Assembly: GCA_038146785.1 (NCBI GenBank)
Contig: JAYQSI010000016.1
Span: 186,001 to 250,000, forward strand
DNA: 64,000 bases
Source: VMDJ01 sp038146785
GTDB lineage: Bacteria; Pseudomonadota; Gammaproteobacteria; Chromatiales; Chromatiaceae
Reading direction: 5' to 3'
Of the stretch, positions 17,522 through 26,599 are shown in pieces (position 1 is the stretch's first letter; every line of letters begins with the position of its first letter). The position numbers and the translations under genes were made by a program. The notes under the pieces were generated by a model. The model searched no databases. It was not told where the DNA came from and worked only from the letters and a program-made list of their open reading frames with translations.

Positions 17522-18352
17522 TTACTTCGATTGATCAACCATGTAAGCAACGGCAGCTTTTACGTCATCATCTGACAACGCCATACTGCCGCCTTTAGGT
17601 GGCATAGCTCCTTTGCCTTTGATTGCATTGTTGTAAAGGCTATCCATACCCGCTGCAATGCGTGAACTCCACGCACCTTTATCGCCCAACTTAGGCGCAC
17701 CTGCTGCACCGGACATGTGACAAGCGAAACACGCTGAACCGTAGATTTGTTTACCTTTTACTAGATCAGGACCAGCAACTGCTGCGACCGCTTTTTTAGC
17801 AGTATCCGCAGCTTTAGCGACAACCTTGGTTGCCACTTCTTTAGCAGTAGCCACTGGCGCAGCCGCTGCAGCTGAAGCTTGACCTGTGCTCACTTCAGAG
17901 TTCTTCAACATATCCATAACAGCATTACGGATCTCTTCATCCGTTGCATCAGAACCACCACGTGGTGGCATGTTGCCTTTACCTGCAATCGCAGACTTAA
18001 CCAAGCCGTCTAAACCTGATGCACCCATGCGGCCACCCCAAGCAGACTTGTCACCAATTTTTGGTGCGCCCAATGCGCCAGATGCGTGACACGATGCACA
18101 AGCAATCTTCACCACAGTTGCGCCATCGCGCGCTGCTGCAGGTGCTGCATTAGGGTTAAAGGTCACCACTGAACCGATTGGCGCGATGCGCTCAGCGATT
18201 TCAGCTTTAAGGCGCTTGTCACCTGCTTGTTGAGCAGTTGAACCGGCTGTCATTGAGTTGGCGACAAACAAGATCGCGACAGTAAAGGCGACCAAAAGAC
18301 CCAAGATAAAAATGAACATGCGCATGAATGAGGCATCGTTTTGAGCAGACAC
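17522..18352 (-). CDS. Membrane-anchored di-haem c-type cytochrome
   Basis: A 276-residue protein with an N-terminal membrane anchor (MRMFIFILGLLVAFTVAILF) and two cytochrome c domains in the periplasm. The haem sites are CASCH (about 85-89) and CFACH (about 208-212), each followed by a distal Met in MPPRGG / MPPKGG. An Ala/Lys-rich linker of about 45 residues joins the domains. Each resembles cytochrome c5. It probably passes electrons to a terminal oxidase or other periplasmic acceptors. The GTG at 18352 is preferred because GGAG lies 8 bases upstream. It is divergent from the ccm operon that would mature it. Confidence 0.88.
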   Translation of the reverse strand: MSAQNDASFMRMFIFILGLLVAFTVAILFVANSMTAGSTAQQAGDKRLKAEIAERIAPIGSVVTFNPNAAPAAARDGATVVKIACASCHASGALGAPKIGDKSAWGGRMGASGLDGLVKSAIAGKGNMPPRGGSDATDEEIRNAVMDMLKNSEVSTGQASAAAAAPVATAKEVATKVVAKAADTAKKAVAAVAGPDLVKGKQIYGSACFACHMSGAAGAPKLGDKGAWSSRIAAGMDSLYNNAIKGKGAMPPKGGSMALSDDDVKAAVAYMVDQSK

Positions 18353-18526
18353 GTGAGACACTCCAAAGTCGAGAATCAATAAAAAATCCGGCGCGATTAT
18401 AGCTCCATCAATAAGAAACCTCTAATCTCCCCGAAAATAATGTGGCGAATAACTGCAAATCAATGACTTAGATCAGGCTGTTGTTGATCGCATCCGATTC
18501 GCACGGTTTTCGGTATAGTGCGCTGC

Positions 18527-19177
18527 ATGTCATCAAACCCACGTGATTTCACCCTCGAAACAAGCGACTTGTGCTGCTCTCGCGGCGATCGTCGTTTGAT
18601 CAGCGATTTAAGCTTTAGCTTGCGCTCGGGTGAGGCTTTGCATCTAAAAGGCCATAACGGCAGCGGCAAAACCACCCTGCTGCGCACGCTGGCCGGCTTG
18701 CTCGTCGCTGAAAGTGGCGAGATTCGTTGGAACGGCAACAATGCCCGCCAGATTCGCCAAGAGTTCCAGTCTGAGTTGCTCTATCTCGGTCATTTAAATG
18801 GTTTGAAAGGTGATCTCACCGCCGTGGAAAACCTGCGCTTTGATGCCGCGCTGCACGGCAAACCTTTAGATGAAGATCGTGCTTGGCAGATTTTTGATTC
18901 GATTGGTCTGCGCGGTTACGAAGATCTACCCACTAAATACCTATCGCAAGGCCAGAAGCGCCGCGTGGCATTAGCGCGCCTGTGGGTTAGCGAAGCCGCA
19001 CTGTGGATTTTGGATGAGCCTTTCAGCGCACTCGATGTGGATGCGGTTGAAGCGCTGCAAGGCGTGATTCGTCAGCACGTTGAACACGGTGGCATGGTGA
19101 TCATTACCACTCACCAAGATGTGAGCTTTACCTCGCAAGAGGCGAAAGTGCTCACGATTGGAGCGTCCGATGCTTGA
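18527..19177 (+). CDS. ccmA: Haem exporter ATP-binding protein CcmA
   Basis: ATPase of the CcmAB complex, which drives release of holo-CcmE during cytochrome c maturation. The ABC motifs are complete: Walker A GHNGSGKTTLL, Q-loop region, signature LSQGQKRRVALARL and Walker B LWILDEPFSALD. I chose ATG 18527 (MSSNPRDF); the in-frame GTG at 18518 is a weaker choice. A TATAGT -10-like sequence at 18514-18519 has no good -35. It opens the ccmABCDEFGHI operon. Confidence 0.95.
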   Translation: MSSNPRDFTLETSDLCCSRGDRRLISDLSFSLRSGEALHLKGHNGSGKTTLLRTLAGLLVAESGEIRWNGNNARQIRQEFQSELLYLGHLNGLKGDLTAVENLRFDAALHGKPLDEDRAWQIFDSIGLRGYEDLPTKYLSQGQKRRVALARLWVSEAALWILDEPFSALDVDAVEALQGVIRQHVEHGGMVIITTHQDVSFTSQEAKVLTIGASDA

Positions 19178-19838
19178 GACGCTACTCTGGATTGTTCGAC
19201 GGGATGTAACGCTCGCATGGCGTCGCCGTACCGACTTATTTACCACGCTGATCTTTTTCGTCATCGTGATTGCGCTCTTCCCGCTTGGCATTGGCCCTGA
19301 ACTGGATACTTTGCGCCTGATCGCCCCCGGGGTGATGTGGGTTGGCGCATTGCTCGCATCGATGCTCGCCTTGGAACAATTGTTCTCCGCAGATCACCGT
19401 GATGGCAGCTTGGAGCAACTGTTACTCACACCACAACCGCTTGGCGTGATCGTGCTGGGCAAGGTCATTGCGCATTGGCTGATCACCGGCCTGCCGCTGG
19501 TAGTCCTCGCGCCTGTACTCGGTCTGCAATATGACATGAGCGCTGAGTCGCTGAAGATCATGGTGATCGCACTACTTTTAGGCACCCCGACCTTGAGTTT
19601 ACTGGGCGCGATTGGTGCGGCACTGACCCTCGGTTTGCGAACCGGTGGCATTTTGGTCGCCTTATTAGTTCTACCTTTATATATACCTGTGCTGATTTTT
19701 GGTGCCGGTGCGGTAGAAGCGACTGCCAGTGGCTTAGGCGGTCAGGCACATTTATCGATGCTCGGCGCTATTTTGCTGGTTGCCCTACTGGCCACCCCCA
19801 TTGCGACCTCAGCAGCACTGCGCATTTCATCTGAGTGA
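19170..19838 (+). CDS. ccmB: Haem exporter permease CcmB
   Basis: A 222-residue inner-membrane partner of CcmA with six hydrophobic segments. The N-terminus LLWIVRRDVTLAWRRRTDLF and FPLGIGPE are typical, as is DHRDGSLEQLLLTP. GGAG 6 bases before ATG 19170 sets the start. The first bases overlap the end of ccmA by 8 nt. Confidence 0.94.
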   Translation: MLETLLWIVRRDVTLAWRRRTDLFTTLIFFVIVIALFPLGIGPELDTLRLIAPGVMWVGALLASMLALEQLFSADHRDGSLEQLLLTPQPLGVIVLGKVIAHWLITGLPLVVLAPVLGLQYDMSAESLKIMVIALLLGTPTLSLLGAIGAALTLGLRTGGILVALLVLPLYIPVLIFGAGAVEATASGLGGQAHLSMLGAILLVALLATPIATSAALRISSE

Positions 19839-19948
19839 TTAGGGTCAATTCCCTGAACTCTTTGATTTTGCTTCGGTCTTAGCTATCGGTTACTCTCACC
19901 GGCTGTTTTTGGTGGCTAGCCGCCCCTGTTGTACCTACTGAGATCGCT

Positions 19949-20698
19949 ATGCAGTCCAAGCTGTTTAACTGGTTCAAATTCTCATCGCCTGCCACGTTTT
20001 ATCCGTTGGCTGGCAGCATTGCGCGATTCTCTTGGTTAATCACCCTCGTTTTGCTCGCTGTTGGTCTGTACATGAGCTTTTTTGTCGCGCCAACCGACTA
20101 CAAGCAAGGTGAAGGCTACCGCATCATTTTTATTCACGTCCCTGCCTCTTGGATGTCGATGTTCACCTACTTGGTGATGGCGTTCTGGAGCATTTTGGGT
20201 CTGATGTACAACACCCGCCTCTCTTCCATGATGACTCAAGCGCTTGCACCAACCGGTGCGATGTTTGCCTTTGTTTCGCTCTGGACTGGCGCCTTCTGGG
20301 GTAAGCCAATGTGGGGCACTTGGTGGGTATGGGATGCGCGCATCACCTCTGAACTGATTTTGTTATTCCTGTACCTCGGTTACATCGCTTTACATGGTGC
20401 TATCGATGACAAGCGACGTGCAGATAAAGCCGGTGCGATTTTGATTTTGGTGGGTGTCGTGAACATTCCCATCATTTATTACTCGGTGGAATGGTGGAAC
20501 ACACTGCACCAAGGCGCGACCATCAAAATGAACGATAAGAGCACGATGGACGAAACGATGAAGATCACTATGTTGATCATGACGTTTGGTTGTTGGGCTT
20601 ACACCATTGCGATCGCGATGCAGCGCGTACGCAACATTATTTTAGAACGTGAGCACGGAGCCCAATGGGTTCGCGAGCTGATCGGAGAAAAGGCATGA
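19949..20698 (+). CDS. ccmC: Haem lyase/exporter subunit CcmC
   Basis: CcmC loads haem on CcmE at the periplasmic face. The 249-residue protein has six hydrophobic segments, the tryptophan-rich haem-handling motif WGTWWVWDARITSEL, and the conserved His of IFIHVPASWMS. The 110-base gap after ccmB is the largest in the operon and may hold an internal promoter, though I see no strong one. It overlaps ccmD by ATGA. Confidence 0.96.
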   Translation: MQSKLFNWFKFSSPATFYPLAGSIARFSWLITLVLLAVGLYMSFFVAPTDYKQGEGYRIIFIHVPASWMSMFTYLVMAFWSILGLMYNTRLSSMMTQALAPTGAMFAFVSLWTGAFWGKPMWGTWWVWDARITSELILLFLYLGYIALHGAIDDKRRADKAGAILILVGVVNIPIIYYSVEWWNTLHQGATIKMNDKSTMDETMKITMLIMTFGCWAYTIAIAMQRVRNIILEREHGAQWVRELIGEKA

Positions 20699-20856
20699 GC
20701 TTTTCTGAATGGTTAGATATGGGTGGCTACGCACTCTATGTGTGGGGTTCATTTGGCATGACTGCTTTGTGCATGATTGCAGAACCTTTACTGCTTAACC
20801 GTTCAAGCAAAGCGATTCGCCAACGTATCGCACGTTTAAACCGCATTGAAGGATAA
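20695..20856 (+). CDS. ccmD: Haem exporter protein CcmD
   Basis: A 53-residue single-pass membrane protein that holds CcmC and CcmE together. SFSEWLDMGGYALYVWGSFG is the typical start, followed by the hydrophobic segment and a basic tail (RQRIARLNR). GGAGAAAAGGC precedes ATG 20695, which overlaps the ccmC stop. Confidence 0.92.
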   Translation: MSFSEWLDMGGYALYVWGSFGMTALCMIAEPLLLNRSSKAIRQRIARLNRIEG

Positions 20857-20858
20857 AC

Positions 20859-21296
20859 ATGAAAGCACGTCACCAACGTCTCTCATTAATTGTGATCGGT
20901 CTTGCCATTTTGGGCTTGGCTACCTATCTGGTGCTGAATGCATTGGAAGGCAACCTGTCTTATTTCTTCTCACCTTCACAAGTGCATAACGGCGAAGCAC
21001 CTAAAGATCATGTGTTCCGTTTAGGCGGCATGGTTGAGAAAGGTAGTGTGAAGCGTGCTGAAGGTGATCTCACCGTTAACTTTGTTGTGACTGATAACAA
21101 CAAAACCATGGCAGTGGCGTATACCGGCATCCTGCCTGACCTGTTTGAAGAAGGCCAAGGCGTGATCGCACAAGGCAAGCTGAACGCGGATAACGTATTC
21201 ATTGCTGATGAAGTCCTTGCGAAGCACGATGAAAACTACATGCCACCGGAAGTTGCAGCCGCAATGAAAGCGGGCAAAGAGGCTGCGGCCAAATGA
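20859..21296 (+). CDS. ccmE: Cytochrome c maturation haem chaperone CcmE
   Basis: A 145-residue periplasmic chaperone with an N-terminal anchor (LIVIGLAILGLATYLVL). The haem-attachment His123 and neighbouring Tyr127 lie in LAKHDENYMPPE, as in the family. The OB-fold region GGMVEKGSVKR and YTGILPDLFEEGQGV is conserved. It overlaps ccmF by ATGA. Confidence 0.96.
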   Translation: MKARHQRLSLIVIGLAILGLATYLVLNALEGNLSYFFSPSQVHNGEAPKDHVFRLGGMVEKGSVKRAEGDLTVNFVVTDNNKTMAVAYTGILPDLFEEGQGVIAQGKLNADNVFIADEVLAKHDENYMPPEVAAAMKAGKEAAAK

Positions 21297-23255
21297 TCCC
21301 AGAATTAGGCCAAATCTTATTAGCCCTTGCTTTAGCCATGGCGCTTATCCAAGGCGTTCTTCCATTGATCGGTGCTCAGCGTGGCATTGCTAGCTGGGTG
21401 GCACTTGCTAAACCTGCAGCAAACCTACAAACCGTTTTATTGGCAGGTGCTTTTGCACTGCTTACCTACAGCTACCTTACGCATGACTTCTCGGTGGCTA
21501 ACGTTGTTAACAACTCCAACACCAACCTACCAACGCAATATTTGATCTCTGCCGTTTGGGGTAACCACGAAGGTTCTCTCTTACTGTGGGCGTTGATCTT
21601 AGGTTTTTGGGGTAGCGCGGTAACCGCCTTTAGTCGCAGCGTGCCGAATGTTGTGACTGCTCGCGTGCTTGCTGTACTTGGTTTGATCAGCGTTGGTTTC
21701 TTGTTGTTCATGATCCTGACCTCAAATCCATTTGAGCGCATGGTGCCTGCAGCTGTTGAAGGTCGTGACCTCAATCCTTTATTACAAGACCCAGGTCTGA
21801 TCATTCACCCGCCAATGTTGTACATGGGCTATGTCGGCTTTGCGGTACCGTTTGCGTTTGCGATTGCTGCAATGCTGGGTGGTCGTTTAGATGCCGCATG
21901 GGCACGTTGGTCACGTCCTTGGACTAACGTTGCGTGGTTGTTCTTAACCTTGGGTATCGCGCTAGGTTCTTGGTGGGCTTATTACGAGCTCGGCTGGGGC
22001 GGCTGGTGGTTCTGGGACCCAGTTGAAAACGCATCCTTTATGCCTTGGTTAGTCGGCACAGCGTTAATGCACTCATTGGCAGTTACCGAAAAGCGCGGCG
22101 CCTTCAAAGCATGGACGGTGTTACTTGCGATCTTTGCCTTCTCGCTTAGCTTGCTTGGCACCTTCCTTGTTCGCTCAGGTGTACTGACTTCAGTTCATGC
22201 GTTTGCTTCTGACCCTGATCGTGGCGTTTTCATTCTCGCCTTCTTGGTTGCAGTCGTTGGCAGCTCGTTGTTGCTTTATGCGGTTCGCGCTAACGATATT
22301 AAAAGCAGCGTGCGCTTTGAGACCTTATCGCGTGAAACCGGCTTGTTGATGAATAACGTTATCTTGCTGGTCTCTGCTGTCGCTATTTTGATTGGCACGC
22401 TCTACCCACTGGTCAGCGATGCGCTACAGCTTGGCAAAATTTCTGTTGGTCGCCCGTACTTCGATAGCATCTTTATGTTGTTGATGTTCCCACTGCTTGC
22501 ACTGGTTGGCGTGGGCGCGATGACACGCTGGAAGAAAGATGACAGCTCACGCCTTGATCAATCGTTTACGCATTGCTGCTGCGACAGCTGTCGTGATTGC
22601 TGCAGTATGGATTGTGCTGTTTACCCCTAACTTCAATATCACCGCATGGATCAGTTTGAGCTTAGGTCTGTGGGTTGCCTTTAGCACCTTCACTGCATTG
22701 CGTGAAAGATTGCATCCGCACTACAACTGGCGTCACGTACCACGTGGCTTCTGGGGCATGATTCTTGGCCATATCGGTCTTGCTGTCTTTGTTGTTGGCA
22801 CAACCTTGGTATCAACTTACTCGATCGAAAAAGACATTCGCTTAACCCCAGGTGAGAGCTACACCATGGGCGAGTACACCTTTACCTTTAATGGCGTTGA
22901 TACCATCAAAGGTCCTAACTACACCGCCTATCGTGGTGATGTCGATGCAATACAAAATGGTGTTGTGATCAATAACATGCACCCTGAGAAGCGCACCTAT
23001 CTTGTACAAAAGATGCCTATGACCGAAGCGGCCATTGATGCCGGCTTTACGCGCGATCTTTTCGTTGCACTAGGTGAAGACCTTGGCAAAGATGCCTGGA
23101 GCTTCCGCATTTATCACAAGCCGTTCATTCGTTGGATTTGGCTAGGCACTATCATTATGTCAATTGGTGGCTTACTCGCAGCAACTGATCGTCGCTATCG
23201 CGTTTTAGCGCGTCGCAACGAACAAGCTGATAGCTCTGCGCAGACCGCTTCATGA
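21293..23255 (+). CDS. ccmF: Cytochrome c haem lyase subunit CcmF, frame disrupted
   Basis: CcmF ligates haem from CcmE to apocytochrome Cys residues. The first frame (21293-22630) carries AVWGNHEGSLLLW and the WWD motif (GGWWFWDPVENASFMPW) up to MTRWKK, then ends in an unrelated Cys-rich tail. A second frame from about 22539 (AHALINRLR, then IEKDIRLTPGESYTMGEYTF, YHKPFIRWIW) supplies the C-terminal third and ends at 23255. One extra base (or two missing) near 22535-22540 explains this. The sum of about 650 residues is normal for CcmF. Split CcmF occurs in plant mitochondria, but not at a random point like this. Confidence 0.9.
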
Positions 23256-23782
23256 ATAAAGCTGCCATTCCTTTAGCCATCTTTATTGGTTTAGTTGTGT
23301 TGTTTGCCTTCATGCTTGGGCAAATGAACGACGGTGAATACAACCCACGTGACATTCCAACCGAGTTTATAGGCAAGCCTGCGCCAAGCTTTGATCTGCC
23401 CTCTTTATTTGATGGTCAAGCTAACGTGACCTCTGCTGCGCAAGCAGGCAAACCATGGCTTCTGAATGTTTGGGGCACATGGTGTGCTGAATGTTGGAAA
23501 GAGCACGACTACCTACTCACCTTACATCGCCGCAACATTCCAATTATTGGTTTGAACTGGCGTGATGAAGCTGCCGAAGCGAAAAAATTTCTCGCTCAAA
23601 AAGGCAATCCGTTTAAAGCTGTTGGTTTTGATCCGAATAGCAATGCGGTAATCGATTGGGGCGTTTATGGCGCACCCGAAACCTTCTTGATTGATGCTAA
23701 CGGCATGATCCGTGTAAAGCATAAAGGCGCTCTTAACGAACAAGTCTGGCAAGAAAAGTTTGCTAGCTTCTTTGCGGGTTAA
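23252..23782 (+). CDS. ccmG: Thiol:disulfide interchange protein CcmG (DsbE)
   Basis: A 176-residue membrane-anchored thioredoxin that helps reduce the haem-binding Cys pair of apocytochromes. The anchor is IPLAIFIGLVVLFAFML. The active site is WCAEC (Cys78, Cys81), a variant of the usual WCPxC, and the cis-Pro loop is GVYGAPETFL. The motif LNVWGTWCAECWKEH and the family GLNWRDE are conserved. It is coupled to ccmF by ATGA. Confidence 0.94.
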   Translation: MNKAAIPLAIFIGLVVLFAFMLGQMNDGEYNPRDIPTEFIGKPAPSFDLPSLFDGQANVTSAAQAGKPWLLNVWGTWCAECWKEHDYLLTLHRRNIPIIGLNWRDEAAEAKKFLAQKGNPFKAVGFDPNSNAVIDWGVYGAPETFLIDANGMIRVKHKGALNEQVWQEKFASFFAG

Positions 23783-23784
23783 TA

Positions 23785-24246
23785 ATGAAGTTAGTTGTAT
23801 TACTTTCGTCTTTGCTACTTAGCATCAGCGCTCAGGCTGCGATTGATGCCTATAAGTTTGACGATCCTAAGAAAGAAAAGATTTACCACGAGCTAACCGA
23901 TGAGCTGCGTTGCCTGGTTTGTCAGAACCAAAATATCGCCGGCTCCAACGCTGAACTCGCTGTTGATATGCGCCGTAAGACGTATGAAATGGTCAGCGCT
24001 GGTCAATCTAAGCAACAGGTTGCTGATTACATGGCAGAACGCTACGGCGATTTCGTGTTGTACAAGCCACCGTTTAAAGCATCCACGGCTGTTTTATGGA
24101 TCGGTCCTTTTGTCATTCTCGCTGCATCCATCTGGTTGATGTTGCGCGTTATTCGCAATCGCCGTGAAGACAACGAAACCACTAGCGTATCGGATGAACA
24201 ACTCGCTGAAGCTGCGCGACTCCTCAACAAAGAGGATAAGTCATGA
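23785..24246 (+). CDS. ccmH: Cytochrome c maturation protein CcmH
   Basis: A 153-residue thiol-disulfide protein acting on apocytochromes. A signal peptide (LLSSLLLSISAQA) is followed by the family motif LRCLVCQNQNIAGSNAELA with Cys43 and Cys46, MRRKTYEMV, and a transmembrane segment (AVLWIGPFVILAASIWLML). This is the short form, with the TPR part encoded separately by ccmI. The overlap with ccmI is ATGA. Confidence 0.95.
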   Translation: MKLVVLLSSLLLSISAQAAIDAYKFDDPKKEKIYHELTDELRCLVCQNQNIAGSNAELAVDMRRKTYEMVSAGQSKQQVADYMAERYGDFVLYKPPFKASTAVLWIGPFVILAASIWLMLRVIRNRREDNETTSVSDEQLAEAARLLNKEDKS

Positions 24247-25462
24247 ATACGTTCATCATTATCAGTGCCGTTATCGTCGGCATCACCATCTTGGCAATGC
24301 TGCCTTCTCTTTCGCGTCGCCAACACATTGCGACTGAAGATACACGCGAAGACAACATTCGCATTGCACGCGAGCGCCTTGAAGAGATTGAGAAATCACA
24401 TGCGAATGGCGAACTCTCCGATGAAGAATTTAGCCAAGCAAAAAAGATCTAGAGATCGCACTGGCTCAAGATTTAAGTAAAGCCGCAGCAACCATCGATA
24501 ACAGCACGCCAAAACTTGCCAAGGGCACATTGCTTGGCTTGGTACTGATCATTCCCGCCATTGTGATTGGCGTATATCAACACGTCGGCGCACCTCAACA
24601 CTTAAATGTTGTTGGACCTTCTGCGCCTGCAAGCTCAACGGCAAACCTACCGCCGATTGGCGAACTGGTTAAAGAGCTTGAAAGCCGCTTGAATGAAAAG
24701 CCTGATAACGCACAAGGCTGGTTCTTATTGGGTCGCACTTTCATGAAGATGGGCGATCACCAAGGTGCTGTGCGTGCTTATCGTAAATTACTCGCACTAA
24801 TGCCAAGCAACACCACCGCGAAGATCTCTTTGGTGGACGCCCTATCCATGGTCAATGGCGGCAACGTACCAGACGAAGCGGTCACGCTGCTCGATGAAAT
24901 CTTGAAGGAAGAGCCTGAAGCAATTACCGCACTATGGCTGGCCGGTAACGCTGCGCATCAACGTGATCAGTTTGCGAAAGCGCAAGCCTATTGGGAACGC
25001 GCTTATCCCTTATTGAACGACCAACCCGGCATGCAGCAAGAGCTTGGCGCTATGTTGTCTCAAGTCAGCCAACAAACCGGTAATGCATGGCAAGCACCTG
25101 CACCAGCCACTAGTGCTGCGATTACGGTGAATGTTGCGCTTGCGCCAGAGCTACTCGAAAAAATTAGTGACGATGACACCGTGTTCATCTACGCCAAAGC
25201 GCAACAAGGACCACCGATGCCGGTTGCCGTTGCGCGTCATAAAGTGTCGGAGCTACCGATCCAGGTAACGCTAACCGATGCAATGGCAATGATGCCTCAG
25301 ATGACGCTATCGACTACGCAGGATGTTTTAGTGGGTGCGCGCATCTCGAAAACTGGGCAAGCCATTGCACAGAGTGGCGACCTACAAGCTGATGAAGTGG
25401 CGATGAATATCGCATCGACTGAACCGGTTTCGCTTTTGATCAATCAGATCTCGCATACTTAA
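24243..25462 (+). CDS. ccmI: Cytochrome c maturation TPR protein CcmI, frame disrupted
   Basis: CcmI captures apocytochromes for the haem lyase. The first membrane helix (FIIISAVIVGITILAML) and DNIRIARERLEEIEKSHANGELSDEEF read to a stop at 24452. Adding one A to the six-A run at 24440-24445 continues as DLEIALAQDLSKAAATI, the second helix (LGLVLIIPAIVIGVYQ), TPR units (GWFLLGRTFMKMGDHQGAVRAYRKLL) and a C-terminal domain to 25462. Homopolymer length is a classic sequencing error. The 3' end overlaps the convergent GGDEF gene by 23 bases. Confidence 0.88.
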
Positions 25463-26435
25463 GGTACGACTCAATCATCAAAGGTTGAAGCGCGTCCTGC
25501 GCTAATGTTTCATTGAACACTTGGTAAGTGCCTCGGCCGTCATTCTTGGCTTTATAAAGTGCCGCGTCTGCATTACGTAACAATTCGGCAAACGTCTCAC
25601 CATGGAGTGGATACTCGGCAATACCAATACTGGCACCTAAAAAGATCTCTCGCCCTTCGGCTTCTACTGGCTTTTCGAATATGGTTAATAAATATTCAGC
25701 GACAAATTCTTTTAGGTCGTGCTTACGCGCATCATCAATCAAGACAATAAATTCATCTCCACCGATTCGAGCAATAAAGTCGTATGTATTAGCAATGCGT
25801 TTTAAGCGCGTTGAAACTGATTTCAAAAAGGCGTCGCCAATGTGATGCCCAAAGGCATCGTTAATGCCTTTGAAGTTATCTAGATCGATGTAATACACGA
25901 AGAAACGTTGTTCTCGATTCGGGTCTTTATTGACATAGTTCTCAATAAATTTTTCGAGTGCGCGTCGATTCTTTAAGCCAGTAAGAGAATCGGTATTGGC
26001 TTGGAATAACAAATCTTGGCGCAAATGCTCCTTCTCGCGCTCAAGGGCTTTACGTCGACCGATCTCACGCCACCCCACCAACATGACTGTTTCATCATCG
26101 CCAATGACTGAGGTGAAAATTTGCACTTCAACCCAGAAATCTTCGCCATCAAAGCGTCTATGCACCCAATCAAAGACCGCATGCCCTTTTTGCATGACCT
26201 GTTGAATCTTCACCCTAGCCGCTTCTATCGAAGTCATGCCGTTTGGCTGGGTCTGTGGCGACACTTCGTCCGGTCGTAAGCCCAGAATTTGATCCCGAGA
26301 TGCACGCAGCATTCGTTCTGCAGCCTTATTACATTCTTGGATTTTGCCGTCCGTGGAGCTCATGATCAGATAGGCATCTGGCGATTCATGAAAAATCGTG
26401 CGGAAGTCCTTATCACTATAGCGTTGACTGGACAT
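25440..26435 (-). CDS. PAS-GGDEF diguanylate cyclase
   Basis: A 331-residue cytoplasmic protein with an N-terminal PAS domain (about 8-125) and a GGDEF domain (about 150-315) that should make cyclic di-GMP. The catalytic GGDEF (225-229), DLDNFKGIND and GHHIGDAFL are intact, so activity is expected. The inhibitory RxxD site five residues upstream reads NTYD, so product feedback is probably lost. No transmembrane segment is visible. The PAS ligand is unknown. Confidence 0.9.
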   Translation of the reverse strand: MSSQRYSDKDFRTIFHESPDAYLIMSSTDGKIQECNKAAERMLRASRDQILGLRPDEVSPQTQPNGMTSIEAARVKIQQVMQKGHAVFDWVHRRFDGEDFWVEVQIFTSVIGDDETVMLVGWREIGRRKALEREKEHLRQDLLFQANTDSLTGLKNRRALEKFIENYVNKDPNREQRFFVYYIDLDNFKGINDAFGHHIGDAFLKSVSTRLKRIANTYDFIARIGGDEFIVLIDDARKHDLKEFVAEYLLTIFEKPVEAEGREIFLGASIGIAEYPLHGETFAELLRNADAALYKAKNDGRGTYQVFNETLAQDALQPLMIESYLKYARSD

Positions 26436-26500
26436 AAGAATTCTCTGAGAAGTGGATGAGGGTTATCGTTCAAGGTGGAAATAGCTGAAACATCAATTTT

Positions 26501-26535
26501 TACCCCCAGTTTTTTAGACATTGGGGGTATTTTTT
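26501..26535 (+). promoter_or_regulatory. Plus-strand terminator-like hairpin upstream of mmsA
   Basis: TACCCCCA (26501-26508) pairs with TGGGGGTA (26522-26529) and is followed by six T (26530-26535). It lies between two divergent genes, so no plus-strand protein gene ends here. It is either an attenuator in a long mmsA leader or the end of an RNA antisense to the GGDEF gene. Two overlapping inverted repeats follow (CGGTAA...TTACCG and ACTAG...CTAGT, 26536-26570) and may be a regulator site. Confidence 0.5.
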
Positions 26536-26599
26536 ACTAGCGGTAATTATTAATTAGGCTAGTCTTACCGTTTTGACTCTGACCATCTTCGAGGACCTC

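Noticed and set aside
21293..23255. Two separate ccmF genes, as in plant mitochondria
   Set aside because: The break falls after MTRWKK and leaves a nonsense Cys-rich tail on the first part; the two halves together give a normal-length CcmF, so a frameshift is simpler.
24440..24452. Programmed frameshift at the A-run in ccmI
   Set aside because: The slippery A6 run is suggestive, but six other genes nearby show indels without such sites, and no stimulatory structure is evident. Sequencing error explains all.
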